From the NCBI RefSeq assembly GCF_003573695.1, contig NC_039359.1, forward strand, positions 187,200,813 to 187,264,812: a stretch of 64,000 nucleotides of DNA, given 5' to 3'. The position numbers and the translations under genes were made by a program. The notes under the pieces are model-generated. The model searched no databases. It was not told where the DNA came from and worked only from the letters and a program-made list of their open reading frames with translations. Source of the DNA: Papaver somniferum. Lineage: Eukaryota; Streptophyta; Magnoliopsida; Ranunculales; Papaveraceae. Each line of letters opens with the position of its first letter. Within the stretch, counting starts at the first letter, position 1. Of the stretch, positions 1-11,279 are shown piece by piece.

Positions 1-119
1 AGGTGGTGATGTAGGGGAAGATACAGAGAAAAAAAAGGCCCACAATTCCATGAGTTCTTCTGGAAAAAAAATCTTGCACACCCTTTGCTCTTATCATCCT
101 CAGAGAGGGTGTTTGGTGA

Positions 120-290
120 CTCCCAACCAAAGTTATTTGGTGTCCTAGAGGCTTAAAGGAGATGCTCAAGTTGGAGAGGTTGAAAGTGATATCTCCTAGA
201 TGTCTCAACCAGTCAGCACCAAGAACTATATCACAGCCTCCTAGAGGGAGTAATCTGAGGTCACCAGTGAACTCATAATCCTGCATTTTC
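120..290 (-). pseudogene. Retropepsin domain remnant of Ty3/gypsy pol
   Basis: Translating the minus strand here gives a run that includes LPLGGCDIVLGADWL and then a stretch ending QITLVGSHQ. The ILG-x-DWL motif is the conserved C-terminal part of plant Ty3/gypsy aspartic proteases. It lies downstream of gag in the correct order and orientation. The catalytic DTG/DSG segment was not located with confidence. The reverse transcriptase that should follow would lie outside the window to the left. Confidence 0.7.
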
Positions 291-609
291 CATTGTAAGG
301 ATGCACAAATGCTAATACTCACAGTTCTGTCCCCATTGGCTACTAGTGACTAACAAATTAACAATAGGTTGGATAAAACAACCAAGAGATTTAGCTAGAT
401 CACAACCAATGAGCCGTGGGTACTCCAAGTATCAATTAAAATAGAAACATGATGCTTGTTTATAAAACCTGGAATTCTGATTGTGTCTCAACTGATATTA
501 CCAGTAAGTGCATGAAAGGAGATATCCATGTCACTCTCCATTGCTGGTGTATCCTCCACCTCTGTGACTTCTTCTGCTCGATCACTAGGCTCTACTTCAA
601 AAACTGTGG

Positions 610-1676
610 TTACCATGAGAAATAACTGTTGTTTCTTACAGACGTGCCCTGCCTATAAACCTCATCACAATTAAAACAAAGTCCTTGAGATTTTGTTTTT
701 TGAAATTGCTCAGGAGTTAACCTTCTAATGAGAAGTGATGGTTGAGTTGAGGTTTGGGGGGTTGGTGATGGAAGTGGAAGTAAGAGTGGGAGGATGACTA
801 GTTTGGGAGAAATTTTTTGAGAACTGGATTGCCTTGGATGAGAAAAAAAAAATTGTTGCTAGGCTTGACAGTTTTGTGTTGAGTATTTAGAGTTTTCTCT
901 TACATTCTAGCAAGTGAAAATTCTTGCATTAGTGTAGCAGGACGAAACATACTATCAGAGTGTTTGATTTCATCTTTTAAACCACCAATGAAACTCATCA
1001 CAAAGTACTGCTCAGTGAGCATAGGATAATGTCGGAATAAAAAAGCTTTTAGGTTTTCAAATTGTTCAAAATAGTCATCCACAATAATAGTTAGAGATAA
1101 TTTACTGAATATGCCTAAGATATTTTCATTTGCAGGGTTCTTAAATCTAATACAAGCATGCTCAGCTAACTTAAACCATGAAGTAATAGACCTAGTTGTC
1201 TGTAAATTGGTTAACCACTTATTTTCCTTTCCATCCATGTGCATAGCCGCCATGGTTACCTTATGGTGCTCTTCCTTAATGTTATTGAGGAGAAAATACC
1301 TGTCACACTTTTGAATTCAGCTTTTAGGGTTCTCACCATCAAACCTTGGAAAATCCAGCTTAGACATACGCTGGCTGTTGTGAATTTCACGACCCCCTTG
1401 TTGAGAATTGAACGTTGCACCCTCCTGGCGATGGAAATTGGAGTGAGATCCTTCTATTCCTGAATTTCTTGGTTCTTCACTCCTCCTTCCTGTATAAACC
1501 TCCATATATTTTAAGAAGTCATCCTTAGACAACATGGAGTCTTTAATGTCTTTAGTTTGCACAGCGAGTTCAGGGTGTTGCATAGAGAGATCATTTATTT
1601 TTTGAGTGAAAGATTCAGAGAATTTATGCAGTTCTTCATTAAATTCTTAGATTGTGGGATGATTTGATCCACTCAT
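610..1676 (-). pseudogene. Retrotransposon gag, broken
   Basis: The capsid/nucleocapsid frame opens with ATG at 1676 (MSGSNHP...) just inside the primer-binding-like site, as expected for gag. The frame has a stop at codon 10, another at 1317 where a tryptophan codon TGG appears to have become TGA after the motif PRFDGENPKS, and another at 900. The region about 1253-900 matches the retrotransposon gag family (LAEHACIRFKNP, DDYFEQFENLKAFL, MSFIGGLKDEI). A CCHC zinc knuckle can be seen near 675-620: CFNCDEVY is in one frame and GHVCKK in the next, so a one-base shift splits the knuckle. The gene cannot make a full protein. Confidence 0.8.
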
Positions 1677-1704
1677 GGTGAGGATAGACGTCTCTGATGC
1701 CAAT

Positions 1705-2023
1705 TGTTGTGTTTCCACAACAAATTAACACACAGATTGAATAAAATAGAGAAATCTGTTTCAGAGAACCATCCTAGAGAAGAAGAGAAGATTAACTAAC
1801 ACTATTTCATTTATTTTCCTAAGTCGCCATTGTTTTCTTCTTACATTTTTATTAACCCTAGTCCAATCTAGGAGAATCTGAATGACTAACCGATGCTTGC
1901 CAATTGGCGTCATCCTAACGACAACAACAAGAGAAATATCTGACCCTTAATTCTAATACACCAAACACAATTTACTAGCAGCAGACACAAGTATATTCTA
2001 ACTAGATGGGCAGCTACATGACA
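1705..2023 (-). repeat. Candidate 5' LTR of the Ty3/gypsy element
   Basis: The segment begins TGTTGTG on the plus strand and ends CATGACA, so it has the TG...CA borders of an LTR. Immediately inside it on the minus strand lies TTGGCATCAGAGAC, which resembles the usual plant primer-binding site for initiator methionine tRNA (TGGTATCAGAGC). The inner border is well supported by this site. The outer border at 2023 is the best TG/CA choice by eye and could be wrong by tens of bases. Confidence 0.6.
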
Positions 2024-2302
2024 CTATCTCAGAAATTTCATCTGATGATCAATCTAATTTACCCATATGGATTTTTTCGTGGACGTAGACCGAGATAACC
2101 AAACCACATAATATTATTCGTCTCCAATCCATTTCAGTACGTAGATTTATTTGTTCCGTTATTTTATCATTAAATTGATATTTCTGTGGTTTCTAAGAAC
2201 ATAAAAACTATCGGGGAGTCCCATTCCACTGTGCCGACTATGCCGAATGCTTTAAAGGAGTATAGTTTTCATTTCAAAATCCTGTTATAGTTTTAAATTT
2301 TC

Positions 2303-2360
2303 TGAAAACTGGATGGTCCAATATTCCATTAAGAAAACTGCATGGCCCAATATTACAGGG
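2303..2360. repeat. Short degenerate tandem duplication
   Basis: Two copies of a unit of about 25 bp, GAAAACTGGATGGTCCAATA and GAAAACTGCATGGCCCAATA followed by TT, lie four bases apart. The unit sits about 300 bp upstream of the putative leader of the LONGIFOLIA-like gene. No function can be assigned. Confidence 0.6.
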
Positions 2361-2707
2361 GTAATTAGGTAAAAATAATCCAGTCAAAGTAACGTAATTC
2401 AAGGGTGTGGATTTCTGACACGTAGACCACACCCACGGAGGTTCACCTGCCATCTGCACGAAAAGCCTAACAAAGCCAAAACTATGCCCATTACCTGCAG
2501 GACTGAATTGTAATTTCAGCGAATCAGGCCTATTTATCATTTTCTGAACTGTTAAGGACACAATCCGTCTCGATGAAAAATAAATAGTATAATAGAAATT
2601 ATAGCAGCTCATTTCCTCGTGGCTTTAAAAGAATTAGAAAAGCGGGAGAAGAAAGAAGAGAGCTTTCAGACTCTGTTGTGTTAAGTTAGAGAGAGCAAAG
2701 AAGAAAA

Positions 2708-2719
2708 ATGGAGGCTTGA
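2708..2719 (+). promoter_or_regulatory. Minimal upstream ORF (ATG GAG GCT TGA) in the leader
   Basis: An ATG at 2708 opens a three-codon reading frame (Met-Glu-Ala-stop) ending at 2719, 50 bases before the ATG chosen for the LONGIFOLIA-like protein. It lies in a GA-rich stretch that looks like a 5' leader (about 2640-2769). If the transcript starts upstream of 2708, ribosomes meet this ATG first and must reinitiate or leak past it. Whether it is transcribed is not known. Confidence 0.45.
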
Positions 2720-2769
2720 GCAGGAAATATTGTTCAGAGAGAGAGCCGCTGAGGAAGAGACACAGAGAA

Positions 2770-5700
2770 ATGGCAACTGCAGGAGTAATACCGGATCAGA
2801 AACTAGAGAAACAAATTCAGAAACAAATGGGATGTATGACTGGATTTCTTCAGTTATTTGATCGACAACACATTCTTACTGGAAAACGTCTTTGTTCTTC
2901 AACTAAACGTCTTCCTTCAACAACTTCTTCCGTAAGTTTTCTATTTCTCATTTGTTCAATTATTCTCACATTTGATTTCATTGATTCTGAAAATGTTTAA
3001 TTTTTGATATGCAGTCAGTGGATTCATCACCACAATCAGAGAAATCATCAATTGAATCTCCGGTTTTTTCTAAAGAACTACCACAATCACAGCCTGAAAT
3101 GAAGAAATCAACACCAGAACTACGTTCACCGGCCTCAGAATTTTCAGTTCCGGTAGAGATTCCGGTAAAAATAATATCATCCTCTCCTTCACCATCACCA
3201 TTACCTGCGTTTGATCCAAAAGAAAGTTTACGAACTCCATGGAAGTTACGAGAAGGTCCAAGATTATCACTAGACAGCAGAGCTAGTTTTGATACAAAAG
3301 GTAGTTTATATCCAAAAGAAATCAAATCAAATGCTGCAATCTTCTCATCTGCTAGTCGTTGTGAAAGTTTCGAATCAAATAATGAGAATGAGAATAATCA
3401 AAAACGGGGTGGTGGTGGTTCTCCTAGTGTTATTGCTAGATTAATGGGTCTTGAAGGTTTACCTAATTCTTCAGGTAGAGAACCAATCAAGAAAGTTGAG
3501 TTAACAAGATCTGCTTCTGAATCTCGAGTATCCAGAGATTTTCAATACCGATTCATTGAACCTAAACATTCAGAGTTTTCAAATTCAGTTTCCAAAGATA
3601 ATGTAGTTGTTACAGAGGATTATAGATCGAAACTGCTTCGAAAAACAACAGAGACAGTAGGAAAGCCAAAATCTGAACAACAAAAAGTATCGAATGTGAA
3701 CGGATTTTATACTGTTTTACCATGGAGTAATAATCACAACTCGCATCAGAATCATCAACATCAGATGCAACAGAGGAAAATGTTTTATGATGCACAAGAT
3801 TTCTTTCCAGAACCAAAACAGAATGGTACTACCTTATACGGAGAGATTGAAAAGAGACTCAAAATGAGAGGAATTGATGAACCAGAAAAAGATCTCGAAA
3901 CGTTGAAACAGATCTTAGAAGCTTTACAACTCAAAGGATTATTACATTCTTCTTCTAATAGAAAACAACCAGTTGAAAGAATCGGAAATCGTAATTTCGT
4001 TTTTGATCGAAGATTTTCTTCTACTGAAGAATCTCCAATTGTTATTATGAAACCATCAAGATCATCACAATTTAACAATAGGAATGGAAGAACGGGACAA
4101 GAATCTACTTCTTCGCCAACTTCGAATATCAGATCCAGGCCCAATGGAATCAATCGAAATATAAACGTTTCAACTGATTCTGGAAGAACAAGAATGAATC
4201 GTCACGAAAATGAACCACAACAACGAAACAGTAACGGAATTAACAATCGTAGAGGAAGAAATTCAATGTCGTCGTCTCCTGATCGAAATGAAAGTCCTGC
4301 TAGAAGTCCTAGTTCTTTAGCAAGAAGAAAAGCATTAAGTATTGAAACTCCAAGAAGAAATAATGATGAGGATCAAAATCGAAGAAGTTCGCCAGTTAAT
4401 TCACCAAGAGTTAGTCCAAGAAGAGGACCTGGATCAGATCAATTCACAAACAGATCACCAAGAAACAATAGAAAATTAGATTCTTCTCCTCGAGAAAGAA
4501 TTTCTGTTCGAGTTATCGATGATGATTCTTCGGCTTTTTCGGAAAGTAGTATCAGTACTTCGTCTCAACTCGATTTCTCGGAGGTGATTAACATTAATTT
4601 GATGCATGAATTTGCCTTGTTTTTAGTTTTTTTTTTCAGTTTTGTGATTTTGATTATTGAATTCCTTTTTTGGCAAATGCAGAGATCGAAAATGGAGGAA
4701 TACAAAGATGGAAGAAGTTTATTAGAAAGATGTGATAAACTACTTCACAGTATAGCTGAAATTACATCGAGAGAAACCGAGTTACAGCCGAGTCCAGTTT
4801 CGGTTCTTGACTCGTCTTTTTACAAAGACGAATCATCTCCTTCTCCTATCATGAGAAGGGCAAGATGCATTGATTTCAAAGGTATAATTACAATATCATT
4901 TAATTTTGGCGTTTAATTTTGTATCCATTTTTTACGAAATAGAGTAATGGTGTAATTTGGTGTTCTTATTGTAACGGTAAACTTAGGGTTTACATCATTG
5001 CACACTGATCGAAATTCGTTGCTACTATTAAGATGAGGAATTGATGATGATTAAATAGTAAAATGACTAAAAATGTGCTGTTTTCTGATCTTATTTACCT
5101 GAAAACCTATGTGGATTTTACTCTAAACTGTAAATTCTGCAATCAATAGCAAGGGGAAAAAACAAGAACTCAGAATAAGACATTGCTGACTTTCTATGTA
5201 CTTGTGCTGTATTGGTGCATTTACTGTTAATGAAGTTATGGCTTGACAAATTAGAGAAAAATTTATATTTGCAGTTTAGAAAGTAACTTAAATTCTTTTC
5301 CTTTAGTGTTTTGCTTTTTCTTTACTGATGTGATTAATTCTCTGGGGTGCCCTTAATTTTGTACTAAAGAACGTTTGGTTATTGTTAATGGTTGTTATCA
5401 GATCAATCAGCCGATCTGGAAGAAGATATGTGGAGTACTCCAGTGATATCACCAATCAGAATGAAATCGGAAGAAAATATCCAATCGGATGATTCAGATT
5501 TCATATACATTTCTGCAATTCTTCAGGTTCCTGATTGTTTATCAGAAGATACAGATGTGTTCTTATTACTTGAGAAACAGAAATACAAGACTACTTCTCA
5601 AGTCTCAAGAGTGCATAGGAAACTCGTATTCGATACAATTACGGAGATTTTAGATCGTAAAAGACAATTACTCCCGTGGAAGACAATGTCAAGTACCGGC

Positions 5701-5979
5701 AAGCCTTCATTTCGGCAAATTTGGATGGAATTTCGAAGAATTAGAGAGAAAGCAACAACCGAAGATTTATTTGAAATCATTTGTGGCGCATTAAAGAAAG
5801 ATATGGTTGGTGATTCAACACAAGGTTGGGTTGATTCTCCGCTAGAGACGTCGGAAGCCGTTCTGGATATCGAACGGTTAATATTCAAGGATCTAATTGC
5901 TGATGTGATTAAAGATCTTGCTGATTCTACTAGTAATAACTTGTTAGTTCCCACTCTTAGAAGAACTTTAGTATTTTGA
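2770..5979 (+). CDS. LONGIFOLIA/TRM-family protein (microtubule-associated, DUF4378)
   Basis: Spliced gene with exons 2770-2931, 3015-4583, 4683-4881 and 5402-5979. All introns are GT-AG, and the total is 2508 bp or 835 residues. Domains in order: an N-terminal family motif (residues about 16-40, KQMGCMTGFLQLFDR), the VARLMGL motif (about 193-202, VIARLMGLEG), a conserved helical segment (about 328-364, beginning LYGEIEKRLKMRG), a long Ser/Arg/Asn-rich linker, and a C-terminal DUF4378 domain (about 677-835) ending RRTLVF. Arabidopsis LONGIFOLIA1/2 (TRM1/TRM2) are somewhat longer, bind microtubules and promote polar cell elongation, so that role is inferred here. The start at 2770 (MATAGVIPDQ) matches the family; the open frame upstream begins only with TTG. 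Intron 3 joins split codon G|AT (Asp) to give DFKDQSADLEED. The 99 bp second intron keeps frame and has no stop, so it can be misread as coding. The gene appears intact. Confidence 0.92.
4584..4682 (+). other. Frame-preserving intron 2 of the LONGIFOLIA-like gene
   Basis: The intron starts GTGATT and ends AAATGCAG. It is 99 bp, T-rich, divisible by three and lacks in-frame stops. Read through, it would insert 33 mostly hydrophobic residues (including FALFLVFFFSFVILIIEFLF) into an otherwise hydrophilic protein. The hydrophobicity comes from T-rich intron sequence and should not be taken for a membrane segment. Confidence 0.75.
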
Positions 5980-6180
5980 AATATTTTTAAATTTTCTATT
6001 CTAAGTTAATTAGTGAGTGAGAGTGAAATCAGAGATTATTTTTCGCGCGCTTTTTCTTTTGTGTGTTTATCTCTGTTTTTAGCTTTATTTCTAGGGGGTT
6101 TGTTTTTGTAATGTAATGGAGATTTTTGTTGTAAGTTGCTTAAAAAACTGAAGTATAATCTAACTTTCTACTTTAGCTCA
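5980..6180 (+). other. Probable 3' untranslated region of the LONGIFOLIA-like gene
   Basis: The stretch after the TGA at 5977-5979 is AT-rich, with T-rich tracts and TGTAATGTAATGG near 6110, a composition typical of plant polyadenylation regions. No precise cleavage site can be set by eye. Confidence 0.4.
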
Positions 6181-8574
6181 ATTTTTTCACATTAACAAGT
6201 TCTATTTGGATTTTCTCTTCTTTTTTTGCTTGTCGATTACTCCGTACTTGCTAAGGGGTTTATGAGAATAATCATAATAGGGTGGGGGGTTCAGCTTTTG
6301 TCAGATGGTCAAGATTTAAGATTCTCCAGATGTTACCGCCCAAAATTGATTATTCTGCGCTCAATGTTGGTTTAATTGGTCCTAAATCATAGCTAGGGGG
6401 TCGTTAATTATGTTTGCATTAGGTCATCAATGGCAGTGGACAGGCACGAGTTATCATGATCTTACAGTTACTAGCCTGACAATTCACTAAACAAAACATT
6501 TAAGTAAAAGATAAGAATTGTTTTTATTATGATTAAGACAGTCGCTTACTCTTTTTTTTATTACAAATGCCCACTACTTTACAAGACTAGTACTACTGCA
6601 TTTCCTATCCATCCACGAAAACCAATTTCAGGTTTTTTTTTTAACCAAAACTGTAATCGCCTCGAACTTGCTAAATTCCAGTTGTTATTAGTAAATTCCA
6701 ATGCCAACGAGTTTTGTTACCAAATCACCGATGCTATTGAGTTTTGAACAACGATGTTTACCTGGGCAAGCATGGATGGATAGAAGGCGAGAGAGAGTCT
6801 ACGAGTCAAATTCACATATCCGGTCAAGTGGAGATTCTTTATCTCACGCCCATACCAAGAAGTTGTTGTTGTTTTTCCAGCTTTATTGCCTTTTCGTAAA
6901 GATGAACAATCACGTGTATATCTGTAATGAAACCTTTCGTTTGCAGTTTGATACATAAAAATAAATCATTTCAATTGGTTAACTACATGTGATCACGTGC
7001 TCGTTGGTACCACTCATGTGCTTGAGTTTCTTTAGATATAGATTTTATTGAGAGAGATGACAAATACTCTTTCCTCACTCACATGATTCTCTTCTGCATT
7101 CATTAGTTAATTTGGTTTAATTTGACAGATAATGTACTAACTAAGCAGTAATCTAATCACTTGGTTTGAAATGGATTCTTGATATGATTCATATACCCTT
7201 TTTTATGTAAGAAGAAGAATATATCCATCCATCTTTTAAGTAGTAGGTGTTTTAGATAATAAAGAATTGCAAGAAAGAAAGTGATAGGATAGCCCCTCAA
7301 TTCCTTATATTCATGTGATTAGAATTGAACTTTTGAACCCACGTTAAAAAATGTGCCAAAAGTTTGAAAGAAAATCCAAATGTTCCAATTTCTGGCAACC
7401 CTTCAACAACAGCTAATGTGTCAATTGTCGTGCCATGATTCCGTAGAGACCAAACCTAAGGAGGAGTTTAAGAATCATAAACAGATAAGATGAATAAAGA
7501 GAGAAAACCAGCATTCCAAGAAGAGTTGCATATACTTTCCCGTTCCTACTTCCTATTGTTGAATTGTTTTTGATAATTGATGCAAAGATGCGATAAATGC
7601 TTGTTCTTTGTATATAGAAATCATTTCAGAAAAAAAAAAAATGATACTTTCACTTTTTACTTAAAAACTTTTTTTAAAACACATTTATGGAATGCCATGA
7701 CATGAGATAGCTAGAAATCAATGAAAAATGAGAGTTGCAAGAAGCTTGATTCCAACCAAATAAAAGAGACAAAAGATTGAGTTGAGGAGGCTTTTAAGCT
7801 TTTAACTCTCCACAAGGACTCTTATCATCTCTCACATTCGTCTTCTTAATTGTGGACCCTAAATCCAGTTGTTAATGTTCCACTTTAAAAAAATTCCATG
7901 TTTATAAACAACTTTCTAAATTTTGGGTTCCCTGTCTCTATACTTTTTCCTTCATTAACTTCTTGCTTCCCTTTTCTATAGAAGTTTTCCACTGCACAAC
8001 TTCAAACATCAGCACTACTAAATTATGTACAAGAAAAACAAAGATGGGACCTTCTCTTGTCAAGACTTATCCGGAATTCTTAGAGATGGGGAGGACTCCG
8101 TATAGTCGCATAAAACCCTTTATGGCCCAGATCACATGGTAATCCCTAAACTTTTCATTCATCGCAGGGTACATCTTCTCACCATACATGGTATTCTCAT
8201 CTGAACCTCAACACGACCACAATTCAACTATCAAGCAACAGAAAGCCAGCTCTGAACTTCTGGGACCCTAAACTAATAATCATCCGAAAATTGGGAGCAG
8301 ATAATCCATAAATCATTTCTAAAAGCCAAAATTTTATAGTAAAAATTCACGTAGATGCGCATGGTAGAATAGTTAAAAATTGGAAATCAACATTTAGGCT
8401 TGGAAACAGCATGTGAGCACAGCCTAACATCAGTTCGGGTGCATTTGATGCAGATGATAAATAGAGTAAAAAGAAGTTCGGAAAATGGGTCATTTGTCCA
8501 AATATTTTTAAAACATGGTTTTAATGGACGAGTAAAAATTAGTATGTGTCAAATGGACACCAAAAAAAATAGTA
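6181..8574. other. AT-rich intergenic region, no gene recognised
   Basis: Open frames here are short, unrelated to any family I know, and have no coding-like composition or plausible exons with splice sites. No tRNA, terminal inverted repeat or LTR border was found. It may include a downstream regulatory region of the LONGIFOLIA-like gene. Confidence 0.5.
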
Positions 8575-8702
8575 AGGATGAAACTGGATTCATCCTGGCT
8601 TAAACTTAAAAAATAGCGAGGATGAAACTGGATGCATCCTGATGTAAATTAAAAATAAGAAAAAGTATTTGAAAATAGGTAGGATGAAACTGTCTACATC
8701 CT
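8575..8702. repeat. Three copies of a self-complementary GGATGAAAC...CATCC unit
   Basis: AGGATGAAACTGGATTCATCCT occurs at 8575-8596 and is repeated with changes at 8619-8640 and 8681-8702. Each unit is an imperfect palindrome because AGGATG pairs with CATCCT. Spacing is 44 and 62 bp, with A-rich DNA between. It is probably the repeat core of a small non-autonomous element, but no borders or target-site duplication were found. Confidence 0.6.
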
Positions 8703-9223
8703 GGCTATTTTTACATTTTTTTCCATTTAAACAGTATCAAAATCTAGATGTCTTTTTCACCCAAAAATTATTGATTTTGGTCTTTTTAACCAATTTTGTG
8801 AAAGAAGTTCAGGGATGCATTCGAAGATAAGAGAAGTTCAAAAATGAGTGTTTGGCATGACAACAATGGCTCGAAAATAAATTACATTGGATAAATGAAG
8901 CCACGCCCCTTCCTTACCGAATTACAACTCCACACATACTTTCAGAGATTTAAAGGGTTGTGTTGCGCTAGAGCAGCACAAGAAGAAGCATGCCTAAAAT
9001 ATTGTGTCGCGCCAGGTCGTTAAGGCGCGTTGTGCCATGTTGTGTTTTTTAGTCAAAAGCAAAACACGGCATGGCATAAAGAAACATCAGATGAATAACT
9101 GTGACGTGACCAACACATCATGACACAAAGAAACATCATACGAATAACCATGATGTGTTGTGCCGGCACATTTATTCTATATTTTGCCGGATTAAGTATC
9201 TTTCAGGTATTTACACAAGGAGT

Positions 9224-9317
9224 AATTTAATGAACTTTTAAGATAACGGATATTTTGCACAAAATTATTGAATTTAATGAACTTTCAAGATAACGGATAT
9301 TTTGCACAAAATTATTG
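9224..9317. repeat. Tandem duplication of a 47 bp unit
   Basis: Units 9224-9270 and 9271-9317 are adjacent and differ at one base (T versus C). Each begins AATTTAATGAACTTT and ends CAAAATTATTG. The near identity implies a recent local duplication. Confidence 0.9.
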
Positions 9318-9597
9318 ATTTTGTTCTTAAAAATCAACGTACGATTTTACATAATACCAACTACATCTTCATTTATTTTACTATCAGTCAAAAGTCATAA
9401 ATGATCCAAACATCAATTTTATATTTAACATTTTTGTTTATTACTATCTGTCTGAGCGGTGAAGAAGGAGATGTACCCTGATATAACATGTCTGAGCGTG
9501 ATGTAGTTCTCTGGCAATTTAACAAAATCCAGCATGCATAAGACTTTATCCATATAGAAGGACTTAATCGGAAGATTGGTCTCAAAAGTTTAGCTTT

Positions 9598-10184
9598 GTG
9601 CTCTGTTACACGCTTGGTATTCCACTTTTTGACGTTGGTAGCTTATGTCCCAGTTATGACAGGGAGGTGGATATTCTCGGTATTGTCTCAAGGTCTGTCA
9701 TGACCTGGTCCGTAACACCTTTGCAGATATGTGTTTCCGAACCGGGGTATCATCTAAAATGGAGGTTGCTTTGGGATTTCTTTCCCCCGATGGTAGAGAA
9801 CTACGGCTAGCTGATAACTAAGTGTGCAGTTGGGATAATAAACATGATGTATGCATAGATGTTACCGGCGTCTCTCCTTTTACGGGGGTAGGAATCTATA
9901 CTTACATAGCAGGGTTTGTTGTAGGCGATGTTGTAACCCCTAAACGCAAAAAATATCTCGATAAGTGTAGAACTCACGGGTATGGTTTTGGTACTTTAGA
10001 TTTCACGACACTGAGTGAACTTGGTGATGATACTGTGGATTTCTTGAAGAGATTGAAGAATTATATGGCCAGTCATGATGCAAATGTAAAAGTTGGAAAT
10101 TTCCTTTATCATAGATTAGGGCTAATCATTCAGAAGGGGGTCTGAGCCGAACTAGTATCCAGCCTTCCAATCAACTTCTTATAA
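9598..10184 (+). pseudogene. Degenerate C-terminal part of a plant reverse-transcriptase-associated protein
   Basis: I recognise this from a repeated plant protein type often labelled reverse transcriptase-like or hypothetical. The frame from 9598 shows LFDVGSLCPSYDREVDILG, then a shift of frame, then VALGFLSPDGRELRLAD, a stop (TAA), then CSWDNKHDVCIDVTGVSPF and GYGFGTLDFTTLSELGDDT. A second in-frame stop after IIQKG is followed by AELVSSLPINFL and TAA at 10182-10184. The Cys/His pattern early in the segment resembles zinc-binding modules downstream of reverse transcriptases. Two stops and at least one frameshift make it a pseudogene. Function of the original domain is uncertain; an association with retroelements is inference. 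Confidence 0.55.
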
Positions 10185-10345
10185 ACAAACAATCCATTTC
10201 TTAATATAATTATATCCTCGTACGTGATTTGTTATTTATTACTTGATAGGCTTTAATATTCCATGTTTTGTCATATAAATTAGTTAACACAACAAATTAA
10301 AATGTAATGGTACAAAATTAGCTTGAATATATAATTTCGATTAAA

Positions 10346-10350
10346 CATAC
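10346..10350. repeat. Left target-site duplication CATAC
   Basis: CATAC directly precedes the TG of the solo LTR and recurs at 12864-12868 directly after its final CA. A five-base duplication is standard for LTR retrotransposon integration. Confidence 0.85.
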
Positions 10351-11279
10351 TGTTGATGGTGGTTTTTATTTCAGGGTTAAAATTGTAAACCTTGCATTTA
10401 ATATGTCGTCATTCTGCAAAGAAACGAAGCCATGTAAAAGTGAGTGTTCAACCTCTCCACTGGTGCATTTATTGAGCAACTCAATATATTCTTATGAAAT
10501 TTATCCAGAATGGCGCATGTAGCAACAATCTCAGATATTTTGTAAATTTCGGCACCATGCCCATATTATTCAATTAATATAAGTTTCTTTGAATACTTCC
10601 TGTGCTATGTTCCCCGGCCGAATCCTTAATATTGATATGGCATGACAATTTGTGTTCACTCGCAGCAGAGTAGCACGAATTTCCAAGCATCAAGATTAAG
10701 GTCCTTGCATAAAAGTACTCAATCGGAAATCATACTGCTCTCTGACAATAAACTTAAAGAACTTTGTGAATCAATTTTGTGATAATTCACAAGATTCAAA
10801 TATTAACCTGATTTGCAATAATTAGGGTTTTGCGCCTTGCGCAGTATATTAGACCCCGTTGGTCGAAACTAAGCTTAGGCAAACTAGGCAATTAATCCGT
10901 CATGGATTAGTAGGTGCAAAATCCTACCCAAAATCAGAAAACAAGGAATAAAAGGAGACGCGTAATAGGAGCAGCAACAAAGGTAGGTGTGACCATGCCA
11001 TAGGCCAACCGGCGCCACTTGCAAGTGGCCACACCCCATGTTTCCCGACCGGCCCTATTTCCTGTCGACCAATCAGGTCGCCTTAAACCCGGCACACGCA
11101 CATGAGTTGTGGTTGGGCCCATACTTGCTGGCCCTATTTCCCATCGACCAATCAGATCGCTTTAAATCCTCTACGCGCACTGGAGGTATGGCCGCGCCCA
11201 TGCTTGGCTGGCCCCTCATTTTATTGACCAATCAAGTCGCTCTAAACCTGCCATAGTATTAAAAGAGGCAAACTGCGCC

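Larger units (their letters stand above)
1..2023 (-). mobile_element. Ty3/gypsy LTR retrotransposon, 5' part (LTR, gag, protease remnant)
   Basis: Reading the minus strand from 2023 downward gives an LTR (1705-2023), a primer-binding-like site next to it, a gag frame (1676 to about 610) and the end of a retropepsin domain (about 290-120). The order LTR, gag, protease is that of an LTR retrotransposon. The short LTR of about 319 bp and the gag style suggest a chromovirus-type Ty3/gypsy element, which is inference. Stops and frameshifts show the copy is dead. The rest of pol and the other LTR lie to the left of the window, so the outer target-site duplication cannot be checked. The five bases following the LTR on the right are CTATC. 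Confidence 0.8.

Noticed and set aside
2716..2769. Upstream in-frame extension of the LONGIFOLIA-like ORF
   Set aside because: It begins with TTG, not ATG, and the family's N-terminus matches a start at 2770.
4584..4682. Transmembrane segment in the LONGIFOLIA-like protein
   Set aside because: It is T-rich intron sequence with good GT and AG borders; the protein family is soluble and microtubule-bound.
9388..9585. Minus-strand 65-codon ORF (RLSPSIWIKSYACWILL)
   Set aside because: It lies beside the plus-strand pseudogene, is short, and matches no known family; likely chance.
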